Positions 27,423-36,624 of a DNA stretch of 64,000 bases are shown here, in pieces. The notes below the pieces were generated by a model. That model did not search any database. It worked only from the letters and a program-made list of their open reading frames with translations, and was not told where the DNA came from. The position numbers and the translations under genes were made by a program. The stretch is taken from contig JACKJS010000001.1 in NCBI GenBank assembly GCA_020637815.1, positions 930,001 through 994,000 of the forward strand, given 5' to 3'. Origin of the DNA: Hyphomicrobiaceae bacterium. GTDB taxonomy: Bacteria > Pseudomonadota > Alphaproteobacteria > Rhizobiales > Methyloligellaceae. Every line of letters starts with the position of its first letter. Position 1 is the first letter of the stretch.

Positions 27423-27800
27423 CGGTAGCCTCCAATCTCAAATGCGAGCACGAACTGATTCCGCGCCCCGTTGGCATCACAGGTAATGCTGCATTGCGAC
27501 ATGTCTATGCTGCAGCGCAATGACAAACTGCCGCGTGGCCGGCTGCCGCAGGGAATTGCCGAAGAGTCGATCAGGAATTTTTATTGAGAAACAGCGCGAT
27601 TCGGCAGCATGTCAAGGTAAAGAAATAGTCAACGACGCACGCCGATTGGGCATTTTCAGGTCGCCTATCTTGCCCTTTTCCGAACAGCGATTGTGCACTT
27701 GCACAATATGCTGCCATATCGATGACGGTGGTGCGGAATGGCGAGCCGGTGGCGCACACATGTTGGGCGACGCGGCGACGTCGCGATGTGGACTTGACGC
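27423..27800. other. Intergenic region
   Basis: About 380 bases without a convincing gene between the small exported protein and GatB/YqeY. A plus-strand frame (27520-27804) has odd Cys-rich composition and no ribosome-binding site; I do not call it. Confidence 0.4.
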
Positions 27801-28250
27801 TTAGGAGAGTTTCGCTTTGACAGCGGCGCTGGCCTTGCCGAAATCCATTTGACCGGCGTAGCGACCTTTTAGCGCGCCCATTACCTTGCCCATGTCGCGC
27901 ATACCGCTCGCACCGGTCTCGGCGATTGCCTTGTCTATGGCTTCGGCCATGTCCGCATCGGACAATTGCCGCGGCAGGAACTCGCGAATGATCGCGACTT
28001 CCGAACTTTCCTGCTCGGCAAGCTCGGCACGTCCGGCCTCGGCATAGATCTTCTCGGATTCCTCGCGCTGCTTGATCATCTTGGCGAGCAGCTCGAGCAA
28101 CTCGGCATCCGTTGCCCGCTCCGCCCCAGCGGTGCGCGCGGCGATGTCGCGATCCTTGAAGGCGGCGCTCACGAGACGCAGCGTGGAGACGCGACGCGCG
28201 TCGCGCGCTTTGGTCGCCTCTTTCAGGGCGGCGTTGATGGTCTCGCGCAT
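27801..28250 (-). CDS. GatB/YqeY domain protein
   Basis: A 149-residue protein of the YqeY family, related to the tRNA-binding tail of the amidotransferase subunit GatB. Diagnostic text is 'MRETINAALKEATKARDARRVSTLRLVSAAFKDRDIAAR', 'LAKMIKQREESEKIYAEAGRAELAEQESSEVAIIREFLPRQLS' and the end 'GKVMGALKGRYAGQMDFGKASAAVKAKL'. Free-standing YqeY proteins are thought to act in tRNA-dependent amidation or its quality control. It is divergent from carA by 278 bp, the arrangement usual in Hyphomicrobiales, where dnaG normally follows; here ~5.8 kb intervenes. Confidence 0.92.
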   Translation of the reverse strand: MRETINAALKEATKARDARRVSTLRLVSAAFKDRDIAARTAGAERATDAELLELLAKMIKQREESEKIYAEAGRAELAEQESSEVAIIREFLPRQLSDADMAEAIDKAIAETGASGMRDMGKVMGALKGRYAGQMDFGKASAAVKAKLS

Positions 28251-28528
28251 GGGTCTCGGTTTGGGTGCTTTCGGAAGGAAGTTCTCAACCTAATGGACAG
28301 CGCCCGGACACGCAAGCGAATTTGCGCATCTAACATATTGTTTTCACAACAAAATTTTTACCCCTGGTGGATTGACCGCGTCACAAAGCTGACGTAAACA
28401 ACCCTCCTTAAGGATGCGCGCTCCTTATAGATGTGGGTCCCAGCCTAACCGGATCGAGCGCAACGCCCCACCGTTTGCAGCTTTCGTTTTGGCGACCACC
28501 GGCCCTTGCCGAACATTGATACCTGCCG

Positions 28529-29746
28529 ATGACAAATGAGCACGACACTGGCTTCAGCGCGCCTGCGCGCGCGACGCCGCCCTGGACGGACGAGGCGCCG
28601 ACGGCCCTTCTCGTTCTCGCTGACGGCACGGTGATCGAAGGCCAAGGCGCCGGCGCGGCCGGGTCCGCCGTCGGCGAAGTCTGCTTCAACACGGCGATGA
28701 CCGGCTATCAGGAGATCCTGACCGACCCGTCCTATGCCGGGCAGATCATCACCTTCACCTTCCCACATATCGGCAATGTGGGCGCGAACACCGAAGACAT
28801 CGAAACGTCGAACCTTGCGGCTTCGTCCGGGGTGAAAGGCTGCGTGCTGCGCACGAAGATCACCCCGCCGTCCAATTGGCGCTCGGCGCAGGACTTCGAT
28901 GCTTGGCTCAAGGCGCGCGGCATCATCGCCGTCACTGGGATCGATACGCGCGCGCTCACCGCGCTGATCCGCGAGAACGGCATGCAGAACGCCGTCATCG
29001 CGCATGCGCCCGACGGCGTGTTCGATCTCGATGCGTTGAAGCGCGAGGCCGCCGCTTGGGGCGGCATGGTCGGGCTCGATCTCGCCAAGGACGTTACCTG
29101 CGGCCAAAGCTACACCTGGGACGAGACGTCCTGGCAATGGGGTAAAGGCTTCGGCCGGCAAGACGCCCCGCGCTTCCACGTCGTCGCCATGGATTTCGGC
29201 CTGAAACGCAACATCCTGCGCGAGCTGGCGGCCGCGGGCTGCAAGATCACCGTCGTTCCGGCCACGACAAGCGCCGAGGCGGTCCTCGCGCGGAAGCCCG
29301 ACGGCGTGTTCGTCTCGAACGGACCGGGCGATCCGGCGGCAACCGGGGTCTACGCGGTGCCCGAGATCAAGAAGATCGTGGAGAGCGGCGTGCCCACCTT
29401 CGGGATTTGCCTCGGCCACCAAATGCTCGGCATCGCGCTTGGCGGCATCACGGAGAAGATGCATCAAGGCCATCATGGCGCGAACCATCCGGTGAAGGAC
29501 TACGCGACGGCCAAGGTCGAGATCACGTCGATGAACCACGGCTTCGCCGTGGCGCGGGAGAGCCTGCCCGGCACGGTCGAGGAGACGCATGTCTCCCTCT
29601 TCGACGGCTCCAACGCCGGCCTCAAGCTGAAGGACAAGCCGGTGTTCTCGGTGCAGTACCACCCCGAGGCCTCGCCCGGCCCCCAAGACAGCCACTATCT
29701 CTTCACGCGCTTCGTCGAACTGATGGAAGCGCGGAAGGACTCATAA
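28529..29746 (+). CDS. carA: Carbamoyl-phosphate synthase small subunit
   Basis: A 405-residue glutaminase subunit that feeds ammonia to CarB for arginine and pyrimidine synthesis. The N-terminal ~190 residues are the small-subunit domain ('CFNTAMTGYQEILTDPSYAGQIITFTFPHIGNVG'). The class I amidotransferase domain follows, with 'GVFVSNGPGDP', the nucleophile Cys in 'FGICLGHQMLGIALG', 'ITSMNHGFAV' and the His/Glu pair in 'QYHPEASPGPQDS'. An N-terminal ~25-residue extension is typical for the group. carB follows 9 bp later. Confidence 0.97.
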   Translation: MTNEHDTGFSAPARATPPWTDEAPTALLVLADGTVIEGQGAGAAGSAVGEVCFNTAMTGYQEILTDPSYAGQIITFTFPHIGNVGANTEDIETSNLAASSGVKGCVLRTKITPPSNWRSAQDFDAWLKARGIIAVTGIDTRALTALIRENGMQNAVIAHAPDGVFDLDALKREAAAWGGMVGLDLAKDVTCGQSYTWDETSWQWGKGFGRQDAPRFHVVAMDFGLKRNILRELAAAGCKITVVPATTSAEAVLARKPDGVFVSNGPGDPAATGVYAVPEIKKIVESGVPTFGICLGHQMLGIALGGITEKMHQGHHGANHPVKDYATAKVEITSMNHGFAVARESLPGTVEETHVSLFDGSNAGLKLKDKPVFSVQYHPEASPGPQDSHYLFTRFVELMEARKDS

Positions 29747-29755
29747 GCACGGACA

Positions 29756-32700
29756 ATGCCCAAACGCGAAGACATAAAGTCCATCCTGATCGTTGGGGCC
29801 GGGCCGATCGTGATCGGCCAAGCCTGCGAGTTCGATTATTCGGGCACGCAAGCCTGCAAGGCCCTGAAGGACGAGGGGTACAGGATCATCCTGGTCAACT
29901 CGAACCCGGCGACGATCATGACCGACCCGGACCTGGCCGACGCCACTTATATCGAGCCGATCACGCCGGACGTCGTCGCCAAGATCATCGAGCGCGAACG
30001 GCCGGACGCGCTGCTGCCGACCATGGGCGGACAGACCGCGCTCAACACGGCGCTCAGCCTGCAACGCTCGGGCGTTCTGGACCAATTCGGCGTGGAGATG
30101 ATCGGCGCCAAGGCCGAAGTCATCGACAAGGCCGAAGACCGCGAACTCTTCCGCCGGGCCATGGACAAGATCGGCCTCGAATCTCCGAAGTCGCGCCTGG
30201 CCGATGCCGGCTCGCTGAAGCGCGCCGATCGGGCGACCTACAAGTCCGAAATCGCGCGCATCGAGGCGGAGAACCCCGACCCCGAAGGCCGCGCCAAGGC
30301 CATGCTGGACTTCGAGGCCGACTGGGACCGCCACGAGAACGAGCGGCGGCGGCGTTACGTCGAAAAGGGTCTGATCGAAGCGCTCGAGGCGATGCAGGAG
30401 GTCGGTTTGCCGGCGATCATCCGCCCCTCGTTCACGCTCGGCGGCACGGGCGGCGGTGTCGCCTACAACCGTGAAGAGTTCTTGGAGATCGTCGAGCGCG
30501 GTCTCGACGCCTCGCCCACGTGCGAAGTGCTGATCGAGGAGTCGGTGCTCGGCTGGAAGGAATATGAGATGGAGGTCGTCCGCGACAAGGACGACAACTG
30601 CATCATCATTTGCTCCATCGAGAACATCGACCCGATGGGCGTGCATACCGGCGACTCGATCACCGTCGCACCCGCCCTCACACTCACCGACAAAGAATAT
30701 CAGATCATGCGCGACGCCTCGATCGCGGTGTTGCGCGAGATCGGCGTCGAGACCGGCGGGTCGAATGTGCAGTTCGCCGTGAACCCGGACGACGGACGCC
30801 TGATCGTCATCGAAATGAATCCGCGCGTGTCGCGCTCGTCTGCTCTCGCGTCGAAGGCGACCGGCTTCCCCATCGCCAAGATCGCCGCGAAGCTCGCCGT
30901 CGGCTACACGCTGGATGAACTCGCCAACGACATCACCGGCGGCGCGACGCCCGCCTCGTTTGAACCCACCATCGACTACGTGGTGACGAAGATTCCGCGC
31001 TTCGCCTTCGAGAAGTTTCAAGGGTCGGCGCCGACCCTGACCACCTCGATGAAGTCGGTGGGCGAAGCCATGGCCATCGGCCGGACCTTCCCGGAGTCGC
31101 TGCAAAAGGCGCTACGGTCGCTGGAGACGGGGCTCACCGGGCTCGACGAGTTTCCTTTCGAAGGACTCGGCCAGGGCGACGACAAGAACGTCATCCGCGA
31201 GGCGCTCGGCACGCCGACGCCCGACAGACTTCTGAAGGTCGCGCAAGCGCTGCGGCTTGGCGTGGACCATGAGCAGATTTACGATAGCTGCCGCATCGAT
31301 CCGTGGTTCATCCGGCAGCTCCAAGACATCGTCGATACCGAGAACCGCGTGCGCGAACACGGGCTCCCGAAAAGCGCCGCACCGTTCCGGGCGCTGAAAG
31401 CCATGGGCTTCTCCGACGAGCGGCTGGCAACGCTGACGAGCCAGTCGCCTGCCGAGGTGATGCAGGCACGCCACGCGCTCGGTGTGCGCCCCGTCTTCAA
31501 GCGCATCGACACCTGCGCCGCGGAGTTCGCGTCGCCCACCGCCTATATGTATTCGACATACGAGACAGGCTTTCCGGGGAGCGAGTCGTGCGAGGCCCGG
31601 CCGTCGGACAAAGACAAGATCGTCATCCTCGGCGGCGGCCCGAACCGGATCGGACAAGGCATCGAGTTCGACTATTGCTGCTGCCATGCGGCGTTCGCGC
31701 TATCGGATGCCGGCTTCGAGACGATTATGGTCAATTGCAATCCCGAGACCGTCTCCACCGATTACGACACCTCCGACCGGCTCTATTTCGAACCGCTCAC
31801 GGAAGAAGACGTGCTTGAGATCGTGCGGAAGGAGCAGACCAACGGCACCGTGAAAGGCGTCATCGTGCAGTTCGGCGGCCAGACGCCGCTGAAGCTCGCG
31901 GCGGCGCTGGAGGAAGCCGACATTCCCATTCTCGGCACCTCGCCCGACGCCATCGACCTGGCGGAGGACCGCGACCGGTTCAAGGCGTTGATCGACCGTC
32001 TCGGACTGAGGCAGCCGCGTAACGGCATCGCCCGCTCGGCCGGAGAAGCCGTCGCCATCGCCAAGGAAATCGGCTTCCCGGTGGTGATCCGCCCGTCCTA
32101 TGTGCTGGGCGGCCGGGCCATGGAAATCGTGCACGACGAAGCCCAGCTCGAACGCTATATCGCCGAGGCCGTCGTGGTCTCCGGCAAGAGTCCGGTCCTG
32201 CTCGACTCTTATCTGCGCGACGCGATCGAGGTGGACGTGGACGCGCTGGCCGACGGGCGCGACGTGTTCGTCTGCGGCGTCATGGAACACATCGAGGAGG
32301 CCGGCGTGCATTCAGGCGATAGCGCCTGCTCGCTGCCTCCGCACTCGCTGACGCCCGAGACCGTTGCCGAGCTGGAGCGCCAGGCGACGGAGCTGGCACG
32401 GGCACTCAACGTGGTCGGGCTGATGAACATCCAGTTCGCCATCCAGAGCGACGACATCTACATTCTCGAGGTCAATCCGCGCGCCTCGCGCACCGTGCCC
32501 TTTGTCGCCAAGGTGATCGGCAAACCGATCGCGGGCATCGCCTCCGAGGTGATGGCCGGAAAGCCCATCTCCGCCTTCGGGCTGACGCCCGCACATCTCG
32601 ACCATATCGCCGTCAAGGAAGCGGTCTTTCCCTTCGCGCGGTTCCCCGGCGTCGATCCGGTTCTGGGGCCGGAGATGCGCTCGACCGGTGAGGTCATGGG

Positions 32701-33172
32701 CATCGACCGCGACTACGCCGTCGCCTTCGCCAAGAGCCAGCTCGGTGGCGGTGCCAAACTTCCGCTCTCGGGAACGGTTTTCGTGTCGGTGAAGGACCTC
32801 GACAAGGACAAGGTGCTGGCGCCAGTCCGGACGATGGTCGACATGGGATTCCGCATCGTCGCCACGCGCGGCACCCAGCGTCATCTAAGCGCGCATGGGA
32901 TCCCGTGCGAGCGGGTGAACAAGGTGCTGGAAGGGCGTCCCCATATCGTCGACGCGATTACCAATGGGGAGATCGACGTCCTGTTCAACACGACCGAAGG
33001 GGCGAAGGCACTGGCCGACTCCATGTCCATCCGCCGGTCGGCCTTGCTGAACCACATTCCCTATTATACAACGCTAGCTGGCGCATTGGCCGTTACGGAG
33101 GCCATCAAGGCCCTGAGAGAAGGCAGTCTCACCGTCGCCCCCCTCCAAAGCTATGTGGGCACGGGCAAATAG
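29756..33172 (+). CDS. carB: Carbamoyl-phosphate synthase large subunit
   Basis: An 1138-residue synthetase made of two homologous ATP-grasp halves plus the C-terminal allosteric domain. The first half opens with 'PKREDIKSILIVGAGPIVIGQACEFDYSGTQACKAL', the second with 'ILGGGPNRIGQGIEFDYCCCHAAFAL'. Metal and ATP residues lie in 'IEMNPRVSRSSALASKATGFPIAKIAAKLAVGYTLDEL' and 'LEVNPRASRTVPFVAK'. The regulatory domain includes 'VDMGFRIVATRGTQRHL'. It is some 60 residues longer than the E. coli enzyme, mainly from an insertion around residues 155-210, which is common in alphaproteobacteria. It is co-transcribed with carA. Confidence 0.97.
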   Translation: MPKREDIKSILIVGAGPIVIGQACEFDYSGTQACKALKDEGYRIILVNSNPATIMTDPDLADATYIEPITPDVVAKIIERERPDALLPTMGGQTALNTALSLQRSGVLDQFGVEMIGAKAEVIDKAEDRELFRRAMDKIGLESPKSRLADAGSLKRADRATYKSEIARIEAENPDPEGRAKAMLDFEADWDRHENERRRRYVEKGLIEALEAMQEVGLPAIIRPSFTLGGTGGGVAYNREEFLEIVERGLDASPTCEVLIEESVLGWKEYEMEVVRDKDDNCIIICSIENIDPMGVHTGDSITVAPALTLTDKEYQIMRDASIAVLREIGVETGGSNVQFAVNPDDGRLIVIEMNPRVSRSSALASKATGFPIAKIAAKLAVGYTLDELANDITGGATPASFEPTIDYVVTKIPRFAFEKFQGSAPTLTTSMKSVGEAMAIGRTFPESLQKALRSLETGLTGLDEFPFEGLGQGDDKNVIREALGTPTPDRLLKVAQALRLGVDHEQIYDSCRIDPWFIRQLQDIVDTENRVREHGLPKSAAPFRALKAMGFSDERLATLTSQSPAEVMQARHALGVRPVFKRIDTCAAEFASPTAYMYSTYETGFPGSESCEARPSDKDKIVILGGGPNRIGQGIEFDYCCCHAAFALSDAGFETIMVNCNPETVSTDYDTSDRLYFEPLTEEDVLEIVRKEQTNGTVKGVIVQFGGQTPLKLAAALEEADIPILGTSPDAIDLAEDRDRFKALIDRLGLRQPRNGIARSAGEAVAIAKEIGFPVVIRPSYVLGGRAMEIVHDEAQLERYIAEAVVVSGKSPVLLDSYLRDAIEVDVDALADGRDVFVCGVMEHIEEAGVHSGDSACSLPPHSLTPETVAELERQATELARALNVVGLMNIQFAIQSDDIYILEVNPRASRTVPFVAKVIGKPIAGIASEVMAGKPISAFGLTPAHLDHIAVKEAVFPFARFPGVDPVLGPEMRSTGEVMGIDRDYAVAFAKSQLGGGAKLPLSGTVFVSVKDLDKDKVLAPVRTMVDMGFRIVATRGTQRHLSAHGIPCERVNKVLEGRPHIVDAITNGEIDVLFNTTEGAKALADSMSIRRSALLNHIPYYTTLAGALAVTEAIKALREGSLTVAPLQSYVGTGK

Positions 33173-33286
33173 GTGCCCGCCAAAGCGTTCTAACAGGCAG
33201 TCCCAATCTATCGGAATCTTGACTTCGCCGGGTCAGTTCCTTGACAGTATCGTCAAGGGAGTCCCCCTCAAGGAGTTTGTACGGAA

Positions 33287-33760
33287 ATGGAAAAAGTGCC
33301 GATGACCGCGGAGGGCTATGCCGCTCTCGAGGCCGAGATCAAGACGCTCAAGACTGTCGAGCGGCCGCGGATCATCAAATTGATTGCCGAGGCGCGCTCG
33401 CACGGCGATCTGTCGGAGAATGCCGAGTACCACGCGGCCAAGGAGCTGCAAGGCATCACAGAAGCGCGCATGGCCGACCTCGAAGACAAGCTGTCGCGCG
33501 CGGACATTATCGACGTGTCAAAGCTCAAGGGCGATCAGGTCATGTTCGGAGCGACCGTCTCGCTGATCGACGAGGATACCGAAGAAAAGGTCAAGTACCG
33601 CATCGTCGGCGAACTCGAAGCGAATGTGAAGCAGGGCAAGATCTCCATCACGTCCCCGATCGCGCGCGCGCTTCTCGGCAAACGCAAGAACGACGTCGTG
33701 GAGGTGTCGACGCCGGGCGGCGGCAAGTCCTATGAGATCGTCAAGGTCGAGTTCAAGTAA
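33287..33760 (+). CDS. greA: Transcription elongation factor GreA
   Basis: A 157-residue factor that rescues backtracked RNA polymerase by stimulating transcript cleavage. The N-terminal coiled coil has 'MTAEGYAALEAEIKTLKTVERPRIIKLIAEARSHGDLSENAEYH', with the conserved acidic tip residues DLSENAEY. The C-terminal FKBP-like domain contains 'GDQVMFGATVSLIDEDTEEKVKYRIVGELEAN' and 'ISITSPIARALLGKRKNDVVEV'. An AAGGAG site precedes the ATG. Placement after carB is the usual alphaproteobacterial order. Confidence 0.97.
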   Translation: MEKVPMTAEGYAALEAEIKTLKTVERPRIIKLIAEARSHGDLSENAEYHAAKELQGITEARMADLEDKLSRADIIDVSKLKGDQVMFGATVSLIDEDTEEKVKYRIVGELEANVKQGKISITSPIARALLGKRKNDVVEVSTPGGGKSYEIVKVEFK

Positions 33761-33767
33761 TCGTCTC

Positions 33768-33793
33768 GAGCCGGAGTGTCACAACTCCGGCTC
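33768..33793 (+). terminator. Hairpin after greA
   Basis: Perfect 10-bp arms GAGCCGGAGT/ACTCCGGCTC with a 6-base loop start 8 bp after the greA stop. No T-run follows, so strength is uncertain. Confidence 0.55.
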
Positions 33794-33857
33794 CCCTCAC
33801 CGCCACGACACGATTCAACGTCCTAATTCCGCCCTGGCCCCGCGATAGGCTCTTTTC

Positions 33858-34742
33858 ATGATCTCGCGACGTTCCATCCTCTTAGGCGCCGGCGCGACAG
33901 CAATGGCCTGCATATGTCTGCGGGGCAAACGCGCGGCGGCGAAGGCGGGCGTTGCGGACCTCGAAAAGAGATTCGCCAGCATCGAGGCGAAGACCGGCGG
34001 GCGCCTGGGCGTCGCCATGCATGACACCGGCTCGGGACTCAAGGCCGCGCGCCGGGGCGACGAGCGCTTTCCCATGTGCAGCACGTTCAAGCTGCTGGCG
34101 GTCGCGGCGGTTTTGAACCGGGTGGACAAGGGCGAGGAGACGCTCTCGCGGGAGATTCCGGTTCCGAAAGACGCAATCTTGGAACACGCGCCCGTCACCG
34201 AGAAGCACGTGGGCGGCGTCATATCGCTGTCGGACCTATGCGCGGCGGCGATGGTGTGGAGTGACAACACGGCCGCCAATCTGATCCTCGAAAGTCTCGG
34301 CGGTCCCAAGGCCGCCACCGATTTCGTTCGTTCGCTCGGAGACGACGTCACCCGAATCGATCGCATGGAGCCCGATGCCAATGCGTTCGGCCCAGGCGAA
34401 GTCAAAGACACGACGACGCCGAACGCCATGCTCGGCAATTTGAACACGCTGTTCCTAGGCGAGGCGCTGTCGCCGCTTTCGCGCGACCGGCTCACCGAAT
34501 GGTTCGTCGCCAGCGAGACTGGAAAGGACCGCCTCAGAGCGGGCCTGCCCGAAACGTGGCGTGTCGGCGACCGGTCCGGAACGGGTCCACACGGGACAAG
34601 CAACGATGTGGCCGTCGCATGGCCCGCCACGGGGGATCATATCCTGATCGCCGCCTATCTTACCGGGGCGAAAGGGGACGCGGAAGCGCGTGACGCCGCG
34701 CTCGCCGATGTGGGCAAGGCCGTCGCCGCGCTGGTGGGCTGA
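33858..34742 (+). CDS. bla: Class A beta-lactamase, Tat-exported
   Basis: A 294-residue serine beta-lactamase that hydrolyses beta-lactam rings in the periplasm. The N-terminus MISRRSILLGAGATAMACIC has a twin-arginine signal. Class A motifs are all in order: S75-T-F-K78 ('MCSTFKLLAV'), S135-D-N137 ('WSDNTAANL'), E171-x-x-x-N175 ('EPDAN'), and R239-S-G241 ('DRSGTGPHG') in place of the usual K-T-G. Arg at this site is also found in carbenicillinase-type enzymes. Base composition matches the chromosome and there are no mobile elements nearby, so this looks like an intrinsic gene rather than a recent acquisition. Confidence 0.93.
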   Translation: MISRRSILLGAGATAMACICLRGKRAAAKAGVADLEKRFASIEAKTGGRLGVAMHDTGSGLKAARRGDERFPMCSTFKLLAVAAVLNRVDKGEETLSREIPVPKDAILEHAPVTEKHVGGVISLSDLCAAAMVWSDNTAANLILESLGGPKAATDFVRSLGDDVTRIDRMEPDANAFGPGEVKDTTTPNAMLGNLNTLFLGEALSPLSRDRLTEWFVASETGKDRLRAGLPETWRVGDRSGTGPHGTSNDVAVAWPATGDHILIAAYLTGAKGDAEARDAALADVGKAVAALVG

Positions 34743-34755
34743 GCCGAGCGCTACA

Positions 34756-35733
34756 TTACCCCGCGATGGAAAGCTTGGTGCGGAGACCGGCCGCGGCACC
34801 TTTAAGCCCAGGATAGTCGCTCACAATGACATGAATGGGGATTGCCTCCACATAGGGCGACATACGGCCTTTCCGTTCGAAGGCCTGGCGGAAATCGTCC
34901 TGCTCGAGCCGTGACAGCATTTTCGGCGCGATGCCGCCGCCGAGATAGACGCCGCCCCGCGCGCCGAAGACGAGCGCCATGTCGCCGGCGAACCGCCCGA
35001 GCCATTGCACGAAGAAATTCAGCGCTTCGACGGCCATTTCGTCCTCACCGCCAATGGCCAGTTGCTCGACCTTTGCCGGCGAAAGCCCCGCATCGCTGAA
35101 GCCGTAGGAGGCCGCAATCGCGCGATAGAGGTCGGCAAGGCCTGGCCCCGACAGTACCCGCTCCACGGAGAGCCGCTCGAGCCCTACGCGCATACGTTCC
35201 AACAGTGCGAGCTCGCGCTCGTTCTCGGCGGGAAACGTCTGATGCCCCCCTTCCCCCGGTACCGGCACCCAGCCCGACGGCGACCGGACGAGGCCGGCGA
35301 CACCAAGGCCCGTCCCCGGCCCGAGTACGACTTTCGGAGCGTTCTCCACGGCCTTGCCGCCGTGCAGCGAATGGAGCTCGTCCGCGCTCAGAACAGGAAG
35401 CGCGTAGGCTTGAGCCTCGAAATCGTTGAAGACATAGGCGGCCTCCAGACCGGCCTCTTTGGCCAGCGTGCTCTGCTTGAACGTCCAGGCCGCATTGGTG
35501 AATTTGACCGTGTCCTCCCGCAGAGGCGCGGCCACGGCCAAACCCGCATGGGCGACCGTCTCCGGCGCGTCCTTCAGATAGGCGCGTATCGCGTCCGCGA
35601 GTGTGGCGTGCTCCGCCGTCGGGAAGGTACGGATATCCGACAGGGAGAGCGTTTCGAGATTGGCGATAGCGAAGCGGGCATTGGTGCCGCCGATATCGGC
35701 GACAAGTGCCTGCGTGGGAATGTCAGCGTTCAT
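34756..35733 (-). CDS. glk: Glucokinase
   Basis: A 325-residue glucokinase of the bacterial Glk family, phosphorylating glucose with ATP. Motifs: 'LVADIGGTNARFAIAN' (ATP-binding phosphate loop), 'AWTFKQSTLAKEAGLEAAYVFNDFEAQAYALP' (Asn-Asp substrate site), 'LGPGTGLGVAGLV', 'PGEGGHQTFPAENERELALL' and 'FGARGGVYLGGGIAPKM'. It converges with the beta-lactamase gene (stops 13 bp apart). An obligate methylotroph would use it mainly for storage glycogen or intracellular sugar; this is inference. Confidence 0.93.
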   Translation of the reverse strand: MNADIPTQALVADIGGTNARFAIANLETLSLSDIRTFPTAEHATLADAIRAYLKDAPETVAHAGLAVAAPLREDTVKFTNAAWTFKQSTLAKEAGLEAAYVFNDFEAQAYALPVLSADELHSLHGGKAVENAPKVVLGPGTGLGVAGLVRSPSGWVPVPGEGGHQTFPAENERELALLERMRVGLERLSVERVLSGPGLADLYRAIAASYGFSDAGLSPAKVEQLAIGGEDEMAVEALNFFVQWLGRFAGDMALVFGARGGVYLGGGIAPKMLSRLEQDDFRQAFERKGRMSPYVEAIPIHVIVSDYPGLKGAAAGLRTKLSIAG

Positions 35734-36075
35734 GGCGTCCGGCCCATGGAGTCGTGGATCGCAACCGAGAAAATCTCGGGCTCAGGTGTTAGACGATTTC
35801 CCGCGCGCTCGCGATACCTTACCCATTGGTCGCGCCATTTCCCTAAGCGGATGTTCAATCGATCCCGCGGAATGGCGTTGGGGAAGCGCGGTGGAGTTGG
35901 GGAGTACCGTGGGATTAGCGGTGTTTGTGCGCGCTCCGCTCACAAGTCCGTGATGTGATGCCGCCTTTCTGGCGCCTCTTACGCTCCCTAATCTGACGGG
36001 ACGGAGTCGAACGGGGGGCCCTCCGGGCGCCATGGCGACTCGGACAATTCGGACTTCACCACGAGGGAGCATTTT
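35734..36075. other. Intergenic region
   Basis: About 340 bases between divergent glk and the cytochrome gene. Overlapping frames on both strands show no protein-like features. A GAGGGAG-like ribosome-binding site precedes the cytochrome start. Confidence 0.4.
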
Positions 36076-36531
36076 ATGATTTCGAAGCTAGCTCAGATGG
36101 CCGCAGGGTGCGTTCTGATCTTCGCAACGGTCGCCTTCGCCCATGAGGGTGCGACGGGCGTCGTCAAGGAGCGCATGGACCTGATGGATACCCAGAAGGA
36201 CGCCATGAAGGTTCTCGGCGGCATGGCCAAGGGACAGGTGCCGTTCGATGCCGCGAAGGCGGCGGAGGCGGCGCACGAGATCGAGAATACGGCGGCGAAA
36301 ATTCCCGATCTTTTTCCCGAGGGAACCGGAGGTCATCCGAGTGAAGCCAAGCCGGAAGTGTGGACCCAATGGGAGGAGTTTACGGCCGACGCGGAAGCCC
36401 TGACGAAGGCCGCCACAGCGCTCAAGGTCGCGCTCGAAGGCGATGCCCCCGAGTGGCAAGCCAAATTCAAGGGCGTCGTCGATGCCTGCAAGACCTGCCA
36501 CAAAACCTTCCGGGCCGAAAAGAAGGACTAA
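36076..36531 (+). CDS. Cytochrome c-prime-like protein
   Basis: A 151-residue periplasmic cytochrome. A signal peptide covers residues 1-22 (cleavage near FAHEG). The mature protein is a four-helix bundle in pattern. The heme motif C-K-T-C-H ('VDACKTCHKTFRAEKKD') lies near the C-terminus, as expected for cytochrome c-prime or c-556. The 'KERMDLMDTQKDAMKVLGGMAKGQ' helix supplies the usual Met/aromatic residues. Such proteins bind NO or carry electrons. It is followed 93 bp later by the formate dehydrogenase regulator, but co-function is not shown. Confidence 0.9.
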   Translation: MISKLAQMAAGCVLIFATVAFAHEGATGVVKERMDLMDTQKDAMKVLGGMAKGQVPFDAAKAAEAAHEIENTAAKIPDLFPEGTGGHPSEAKPEVWTQWEEFTADAEALTKAATALKVALEGDAPEWQAKFKGVVDACKTCHKTFRAEKKD

Positions 36532-36624
36532 CGGAGACGCTTCAAAGGTTGCTGTGACGGCGCGCCGGGCCCACTATCGAACCTGGCTGCGGAACAGATC
36601 CTGGGATCGGCTCGCCGGCACGGC

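Noticed and set aside
27520..27804. 94-residue plus-strand frame before the GatB/YqeY gene
   Set aside because: No ribosome-binding site and its Cys-rich but irregular text overlaps the yqeY end; no family features.
28445..29695. 416-residue minus-strand frame opposite carA
   Set aside because: Antisense to a certain carA; composition and lack of motifs point to a shadow frame.
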